Part shown: one piece after another, positions 57,416-64,000 of the stretch
How the letters are laid out: the number at the start of each line of letters is the position of its first letter
Position numbering within the stretch: position 1 is the stretch's first letter
Assembly (NCBI GenBank): GCA_963966185.1
Contig: CAWZYM010000190.1
Location: 236,001-300,000 of the forward strand
DNA: 64,000 nt
Reading direction: 5' to 3'
From: Rhabditoides inermis
Taxonomy: Eukaryota; Nematoda; Chromadorea; Rhabditida; Rhabditidae
The notes under the pieces: model-generated
Database searches by the model: none
Told to the model about the DNA's origin: nothing
Seen by the model: the letters and a program-made list of their open reading frames with translations, nothing else
Made by a program: the position numbers and the translations under genes

Positions 57416-57841
57416 GTTGTGATTCGTCAACGTCGATGAAGCAAACGGAAAGTGCGCGGGGCTGCGTCGGCCGGCCGAGCAGCGCGGCTCGTCAAATTCA
57501 TGAATTGCTCGAATAACAACGTGAGTTTTGTTCTTTATGATTATATGCTTTGTTTGATATGTTTTGTATTTCAATAATGCATTGTGTTATATTCATATTG
57601 TACAACTATTTGCTACGATTGATTCAGGTAAGCGCCATGCAGGCGCAAATCGTCAACTGCACCGAGTGCGTACTCGTCGCCGTTGACCCAACTGTAATGT
57701 GAGTGTTTTGTAATGTGTACGACTAATAATTTCGTGAATGTTTCAGGCGGTTCCCCTGTTTCCAAGTATCGTGGAACACTCGGAGCAGATCACCAGCATG
57801 CAGGAACGACCCGGGAGCGCCGTAGGAGCAGCCCCTCGGAA
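57416..57841 (+). CDS. Exons of an unassigned plus-strand gene
   Basis: 57416-57521 (between TTTCAG and AAC|GTGAG) with a basic frame (GRAARLVKFMNCSNNN); 57629-57700 (MQAQIVNCTECVLVAVDPTV); 57748-57841 (AVPLFPSIVEHSEQITS). Splice borders are clean and the frames protein-like. A further open frame begins near 57905 (Pro-rich, LWLELPELPPPAPAAS). No domain recognised. Confidence 0.4.
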
Positions 57842-58501
57842 AGGTACGATAGAGTGATGAGAGTGTATTGTAGGGTACAGTAATCAGATCGCTCGCTCAG
57901 GTAGATGTTCCCCGTCTCCCCGTTGACTGCAGCATGTTTTCAGCCTTTCGGATCTGCTCTCGGAGTGGTAGCTGTGCCCCGCCTTTGGCTGGAACTGCCC
58001 GAGCTGCCTCCGCCCGCCCCTGCTGCATCACCAACACAAAAAACTCCACGAGAAAAATTTTTTGTCCTAATAAACTACTTGATTATACGATTTGTAATCT
58101 TTAACATAAACATATTAGTTATGTTGGTGTGTTTGTTGGATTTTTTGTTTGTTTTCGTTTCCTTTGTTGAATTGAAAAGACTCGCTCGGCAGATGCGATA
58201 TCGATCGGACAGTTGGGTCAGAGTCAGAGTGCAGACAGCGAGAGTGATTTCAAGATCGGTGCGCAATAGAGCTCATGAATCTGTGTTTAGTCGGACTTTA
58301 AGAAGGGGAAGAGAGCGCACTTGTCATCCCGATCCCACTCACCTGCTCCTCCTTCTTGATTTCACCAGGCTCCGCCAGCACCTCTCTCGACTCAGTCAGA
58401 CACTGCACCGAAAACAATCACTCTCATCACCTCTCTATACTCTTCGCTACTACTCTTCTCACCGTGCCCTCCTGCGTGTCTTGTCGGGGGAGGAGATCGA
58501 G

Positions 58502-59206
58502 ACTGGCCGTGGTCCGCTCGCGGTTGACCACAGTCTAGAGTTGACGCTGGTCGTGGTCCGCGCGCAGTGGACCACAGTCTAGAGTTGACGCTGGTCGTGG
58601 TCCGCGCGCAGTGGACCACAGTCTAGAGTTGACGCTGGTCGTGGTCCGCGCGCAGTGGACCACAGTCTAGAGTTGACGCTGGTCGTGGTCCGCGCGCAGT
58701 GGACCACAGTCTAGAGTTGACGCTGGTCGTGGTCCGCGCGCAGTGAACCACAGTCTAGAGTTGACGCTGGTCGTGGTCCGCGCGCAGTGGACCACAGTCT
58801 AGAGTTGACGCTGGTCGTGGTCCGCGCGCAGTGGACCACAGTCTAGAGTTGACGCTGGTCGTGGTCCGCGCGCAGTGGACCACATTCTAGAGTTGACGCT
58901 GGTCGTGGTCCGCGCGCAGTGGACCACATTCTAGAGTGGACGCTGGTCGTGGTCCGCGCGCAGTGGACCACAGTCTAGAGTTGACGCTGGTCGTGGTCCG
59001 CGCGCAGTGGACCACAGTCTAGAGTTGACGCTGGTCGTGGTCCGCGCGCAGTGGACCACAGTCTAGAGTTGACGCTGGTCGTGGTCCGCGCGCAGTGGAC
59101 CACAGTCTAGAGTTGACGCTGGTCGTGGTCCGCGCGCAGTGGACCACAGTCTAGAGTTGACGCTGGTCGTGGTCCGCGCGCAGTGGACCACAGTCTAGAG
59201 TTGACG
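58502..59206. repeat. 44 bp minisatellite (16 units) with a hairpin in each unit
   Basis: The unit contains CTGGTCGTGGTCCGCGCGCA and GTGGACCACAGTCTAGAGTT. TGGTCC and GGACCA are inverted within it, giving a 6 bp stem per unit. Units are almost identical (single changes such as GTGAACCAC and CACATTCTAG). Confidence 0.95.
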
Positions 59207-59947
59207 ACAGCCTGAAAAATACGAGGTGTCAATAAAGAACACACAGAAACGGGAGATGAACATGGCGGCATGCGGAAGTAGCACATTATGGTAATTACGT
59301 AAATGATGGTAAGGTTACTATTCTCTATCTGTATTGCATAAAGAACGTATGCGGGAGTCTTAAAACGCGAAGATGCGACGGAAAACGCTTTTCCAGTAGC
59401 TTACAGGAAGCACATATTCGAATACACAAAATAATAAATAAATCGTGCAGTTCGACCCCCGTTGAGTATTCGTGCGTCTCTTGAATCTAAGGCAACCTTA
59501 CGTTTTGCCTTTTATACGGGTGTTGTGTTTGTGTGTTGACAAAAACGCAAAGAAACAGCAATTTACTGGGATCAGTCACTGAAACATAGATAGACATATT
59601 GGAAATGGCATATGGAATAGGGTTTATTAATACATGAAACACCTCATTACACTTAAACACATCAGATACAAACTGCGTGAGAGAACAATGCGAAACACTA
59701 AAAAGTTTTACGCTTGACTGTACAGGTTCATTGGGAATTTGGCGAAAAAAACAGAGAGGAAATGAGATAAAAAGGAGAATATTCAGGAGAAGTGACGGAA
59801 GTGAGTGTTAGTGGCAGAAACGAAATAAATATTATCTCTATCTCTGATAACATTATCAAATGTATAAGATCAGTAACGCATAGAGAACACATGGGGGAAG
59901 CGAAGAAACGACGAAAATACTGATAAATCAATCAATAAATCGATAAA

Positions 59948-61441
59948 TCAAATTATCTTCGCGGATCCAACGACGAGTGCGTGGATCTCGGTACCCGCTT
60001 TCACCTGAAAAATAGTGTGAGATTTTTGACAACGTTTCAAAATATTTGTTAAAATAAGTCAAATGATCAAGAATATGTCTTGAATTATAGTTTACAAATG
60101 TACCTAGAATGGAATCATGTGTAAAAGTAATCGCCTGATTAGAAAATGAAAAAAATGAATGAATTGAGGGAGAGAAGAAAATTTGAATCATGCTCAATTG
60201 AGATCGATCAGACATAATAATTTGTCTAAATAAACAATATCTCCACAAGTCTCTTAAATAATAAACAGCCATGAATATTGAAAACTCTCAGTCCGTCGAG
60301 AAAAAAAGACAAATTCACCAGACATCAAGTGCATTATGTGAAAAATATACAACTTGCACAAACATAAAATTACATCTAAAAATTGTTTAAAAAACTTACT
60401 TTGCAATCGCAACAAGTCGCAGTAGAGACAACAGTCGGAATCCATTTTCCGCGAACCTATAATAAGTGGATGAGAGAGAGACCATTTTGGGTTAGGACAA
60501 AACTATAATCGTGGTGGCAAGTGTATGTTACGTACTTATGTTTTACGTAGAATTCATTCAAGAAAGACATTAAAGGAACAGTGGCGACTTAATTCTGCAA
60601 CTAGCTCTGTTCAACGCGCATTACCACTCATGCAAAACATTTGCCGTAGACAGGACTCGAGCCGACGAGGTCTACGCCACTACACCGCACACACGCATTG
60701 AGCCACATGGTAACTGAATGTGCTTATTTCATCTGAGGTTATGTCTTCTCTCGCCATTTCTGCAGTATTGAAGAGTGCAACGGAACGGAAGTCGTGGTGG
60801 GACCAATTTTGAATTTGAAAAAAATGTTGCAACAGCGAGTTGCAACATTCGAAAGCAACGGATAATCGTTGTTCTTTCTCACAAATCGATTAAGGTTTTG
60901 GTTTATATGATTCTTTTAAACATTCCGAGTCAAAAATAAGTCGCCAGTGTACCTTTAAGCGAGTTTAGAAACACGAATGTTCGAAAATCTAGCAGCCCTA
61001 CGTCAATCTATAGGATATTATACTTTAAAAAAATGCATTCACACTTATTTTCGTGTGAAATTTATAGTTAAAAAGCCTCACCTGTCTCATGACGTCAATG
61101 TTGCGATAGTTCTGCGAACACGCGCCCCAACCTGCAAATTGTATAAGCTGTAAGTAATTGTAAAAAAAATGTTTTTTGGTGTAGTACTTGTGGTGCACGT
61201 AAAGTCTGGTCTCTCTTAGCAACATTCGGGTCCTTCTGAAGGTCTTCTGCCAGACAAGGAAGTCTGGTCTTGGAAAACTCTCTCTCACCGCTGAGGCAGT
61301 AGTCGTTCTCCTTACAGGCCAGCTCGTTGATGATACGAGGGAAGAAGCCTTCGGGGAGACGACGCCACGTCCAGCAGTAGCCACACTGAAAGGGGAAGTC
61401 TCCCCCCCCCCCTCCCTCGCTCTTTCACTCTCTCCCTCTCT

Positions 61442-61488
<47 letters not shown>

Positions 61489-62356
61489 ACTCTCACTCTC
61501 CATGTCTGTCAACTTGCGAATGGGAAAGGGAAATCGAAGAAATGCGTTTCATTAGTAACACACAAGTTATGAGAGTCATTACTAGTCTACGTACTAGTGT
61601 GATAGTGTAATCTGCTACTCACCAGTGATAGCAAATCGCTCTCGGTCTCGCCTCTCTCAACGCAAGAAACGACGAAAGATGAACCTGGAAAAAAATGTTG
61701 CAAATAGAAAATCGCATGTTTGAAGTATTGAAGTGTTTATTTCCAGGGCAAGAGAGAAGTAATAACGATAAAAGTAAGCATGAAAAATATGTGGATGAAC
61801 AAGGCTAACCCCAGGCTGACCAGTGCAAGTGGTCAGCTACTTATTGGGGGGCCCTCACATTACATGAAAATGTGTAGAAAGAGAGTTAGAAAACTGGAAA
61901 CGCTGCACTTCATAAACAACATGAACCATCGTGTGAAGTGTGAAGTTAGTCTTTTCGGAAATCGTTTTCGATGTGGTTCGAAGTGTTTTTTGAGGGATCA
62001 CTAGAGAAGTAGTTGAATTTTGGAAGTGGTTATTGTAGTTGGTAGGCAAGTTGAAAGGTATTTGTTTATCGACAAGGAACACCAGCAACGCACCTATCCG
62101 ATCCATGTCGTTTGCGTGTTGAGATTGCCTCTTGCCGCGCCAGCCGCCCATCATCCCTCCTCCTCCTCCGCCCATCATCCCTCCTCCTCCTCCTCCTCCT
62201 CCTCCTCCTCCTCCTCCTCCTCCTCCTCCCATGTTCATTCCACCACCTAGCGGCCGCATAGGGATCTCCGGGTAGCCGGAGCTACTGAAACATCCGCGTT
62301 CTGTCACTTAACAACTGTTTGCCAAGAAAAGAAGTCATGAGGAGAAAAAACATGAA

Positions 62357-62403
<47 letters not shown>

Positions 62404-63451
62404 CTGACTAGAACCCTCTGCCCATCATCCTGGCCGGTCCTTGGAAGTTGGGAGTGAACGGTCTGCCAGGGTTCTGAGGGAACACGGGGTGTTGCGGTTG
62501 CTTCGGCACTGAAATCGTACAATAAAAACGCTGAAACGTTAAAAAAAACTGTGAATCCAGGGTGCCGTTGTTCTAGCCCAAGCAGCCCATGTCGGAATCA
62601 GACCGATAAAAATCATCGCACAACTATTCACCAAACTGCTGCCAGGGCTTCTGCGGGTGCTGCCATCCACCCTGTTGTCCCTGTCCTCCTTGTCCTCCCT
62701 GCCCTCCCTGGTTCCCGCCCTGGTTCCCGCCCTGGTTCCCGCCCTGGTTCCCGCCACCACCGCCCATCCAGCCACCGCCTGAAGTTGTACCGAAGATCCA
62801 CTAACGTTCATGCATTCCACAAAGACAAAGTTCAACATGTCATAGCGATGGGAGACAGATGCTATCTCGAAACACTACATTCCGCCCGAACATTGTTGTC
62901 GCACGAATCGTAGTTACTCGTGTTTTCGACCCTCTATTGTGGACACATTTACATGCTTTATCCTTATCCGTATCTCGGAACACTGAGAAGGTTGGAAGCA
63001 GTGAAGTGGACTCACCTCCTCCCATGTTTCCTCCTCCTCCTCCTCCTCCTCCTCCTCCTCCTCCTCCTCCTCCTCCTCCTCCTCCTCCTCCTCCTCCTCC
63101 TCCTCCTCTCCCCCGCACAGCCGCCCCGATGCCCGCCCCAATAGCGCCCATGCCCATGCCTATCGCTGTCGACATGGCCTGAAAGTGTGCTGCTTGGACG
63201 TCGTGTACTGTACTAAACAACTGTACCGAACGTCCTTGAGTTGATTTTTACATATGGATTTATCGGCAGAACTGTGAATGTACATATGCACATACCTGTT
63301 GCTGGAAAGGGTTCGGCTGCTGCTGTGAGAACATTTGTCTGCAAATAACAATTGGAAACTAATCAAGTTTTCGAAATCCACTCACCTCTGCTGACTCATT
63401 TGACCGAACTGCTGTTGCTGCATGGGGCGTTGCATCTGAAGAATCCCCCTT

Positions 63452-63505
<54 letters not shown>

Positions 63506-63578
63506 CCTTCCCACTCTTCACCTGCATATTCGGCTGCATCTGTGCCTGCTGCATTCTCTGCTGGTTCATCTGGTTCAT
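59948..63578 (-). CDS. Furin-processed cystine-knot ligand (Spaetzle/neurotrophin-like), 5' end outside window
   Basis: Twelve minus-strand exons: 63578-63522, 63435-63386, 63338-63296, 63178-63016, 62778-62632, 62508-62409, 62284-62094, 61684-61623, 61385-61289, 61131-61082, 60456-60400, 60004-59948. The first seven encode a low-complexity prodomain: Gln/Met-rich (MNQMNQQRMQQAQMQ), poly-Gly, then GGNQ repeats. WRGKR in exon 62284-62094 is a furin-type RxKR site. The mature part has CGYCWTWRRLPEGFFPRII, ACKENDYC, WGACSQNYRNIDV and TATCCDCK, a Cys spacing like Spaetzle/Trunk/neurotrophin knots, and ends EIHALVVGSAKII. Known relatives are secreted dimers cleaved from proproteins that bind Toll- or Trk-type receptors. 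Most joins are in phase; the 62409 donor is weak (GTCAGT). IL-17-like folds are an alternative. A decayed copy lies at 9622-10937. Confidence 0.65.
60574..60958. mobile_element. TTAA-type inverted-repeat element with tRNA-like core, copy 2
   Basis: TTAA (60570-60573 area) then AGGAACAGTGGCGACTTA; the far end is TAAGTCGCCAGTGTACCT then TTAA. The core on the minus strand holds TGGCTCAATGCG (box A like) and GGCTCGAGTCC (box B like). Lies in an intron of the cystine-knot gene. Confidence 0.7.
62161..62229. repeat. Coding (GGA/TCC)n microsatellite
   Basis: Encodes the poly-Gly stretch before the furin site of the cystine-knot proprotein. Confidence 0.8.
62364..62402. repeat. (TG)n/(GA)n microsatellite
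   Basis: Intron sequence beside the weak donor at 62408 of the cystine-knot gene. Confidence 0.85.
63029..63108. repeat. Coding (GGA/TCC)n microsatellite
   Basis: About 26 Gly codons in exon 63178-63016 of the cystine-knot prodomain. Confidence 0.85.
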
Positions 63579-63587
63579 CTGTTGACG

Positions 63588-63962
63588 CTTAAAGAAACAG
63601 TAGCGACTTAATTCTGCAACTAGCTCTCTTGAACGCGTATTACCACTCATGCAAAACATTGGCCGCAATCAGGACTTGAACCCGCGAGTTCAGCGCCACA
63701 ACGGCGCACACTCACATTGAGCCAAAGAGTGAGTGAGCGGGCTTCTTTTATCTGAGGTTATGTCTTCTCCCGTCATTTCTGCAGTACTAAAGAGTTCAAC
63801 GGAATAGAAGTCGTGGCGGGACCAATTTTGAGTTTGAAAAAATGTTGCAACAACGAGAAAGCAACGGATGATCGTTGTTCTTTCTCACAAATCGATGAAG
63901 ATTTAGGTTAATATGATTCTCTCAAACATTTTGAGTCAAAAAAGTCGCCAGTGTACCTTTAA
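63588..63962. mobile_element. TTAA-type inverted-repeat element with tRNA-like core, copy 3
   Basis: Starts TTAA then AGAAACAGTAGCGACTTA and ends AAGTCGCCAGTGTACCT then TTAA. On the minus strand TGGCTCAATGTG and GGGTTCAAGTCC are box A and box B like, with a GCGCC/GGCGC stem between. It sits about ten bases upstream of the acceptor of exon 63578-63522, within the intron leading to exons outside the window. Confidence 0.7.
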
Positions 63963-64000
63963 AATGTACAATACCTTTCACGACACATAGATAATAGATT

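Overview
Eukaryotic nuclear DNA from what is probably a small metazoan. Genes are built of many short exons with GT-AG introns and TTTCAG, TTTTAG or TTGCAG acceptors. I recognise a furin-processed cystine-knot ligand gene of the Spaetzle/neurotrophin type, a serpentine-receptor-like gene and Ulp1-type (C48) peptidase genes. Together these suggest an ecdysozoan, perhaps a nematode relative, but the species cannot be fixed from the sequence. The window is full of (CT)n/(GA)n tracts, many of them inside introns and abutting splice sites, and it holds several satellites.

The most interesting object is a complete 16.7 kb LTR retrotransposon on the minus strand (20473-37205). It has equal-length 446 bp LTRs that I could not tell apart by eye, a 4 bp target duplication (ACGG), and PBS-like and polypurine-like sequences. 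Transcriptional order is: Gag; two CCHC knuckles; a glycoprotein-like region with signal peptide and membrane segment, fused in the same ORF ahead of the protease; protease; RT-RNase H-integrase; then two extra genes. The first extra gene is spliced from eight exons, five of them units of a 164 bp tandem array, and encodes a protein of about 1293 residues ending in a UPF1-like superfamily 1 helicase with all motifs visible. The second encodes a 297-residue CCHC-knuckle protein. Both start directly after strong splice acceptors, so they are probably made from spliced RNAs. The element sits inside an exon of a host gene, and the empty site can be reconstructed from the flanks.

Layout. 1-645: end of a C48 peptidase gene, then a dispersed repeat (R1). 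1.8-4.4 kb: weak plus-strand exons. 5.4-7.2 kb: microsatellites and a cluster of three TGACGTCA sites. 7.6-9.1 kb: a minus-strand serpentine-receptor-like gene with a ~400 bp ATT microsatellite in an intron. 9.6-10.9 kb: a decayed copy of the cystine-knot gene. 11.1-13.2 kb: a second R1 copy split by an internally deleted LINE with a 13 bp target duplication; the first R1 copy acts as the empty site. 13.2-16.75 kb: a minus-strand polytopic membrane protein gene, with repeated octamer sites upstream. 18.3-20.5 and 37.2-39.0 kb: the host gene split by the giant element, ending in a damaged C48 domain. 39.3-44.8 kb: tandem repeats including a 139 bp satellite. 46.5-49 kb: a 127 bp satellite. 51.1-55.3 kb: duplicated and unassigned exons on both strands. 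57.4-57.9 kb: unassigned plus-strand exons. 58.5-59.2 kb: a 44 bp minisatellite. 59.9-63.6 kb: the intact cystine-knot gene, 5' end apparently beyond the window.

Three copies of a ~390 bp TTAA-flanked inverted-repeat element with a tRNA-like core sit in or beside the two cystine-knot loci. Several coding regions show single-base frame breaks. These may be real decay, programmed frameshifts or assembly errors, and each is flagged.
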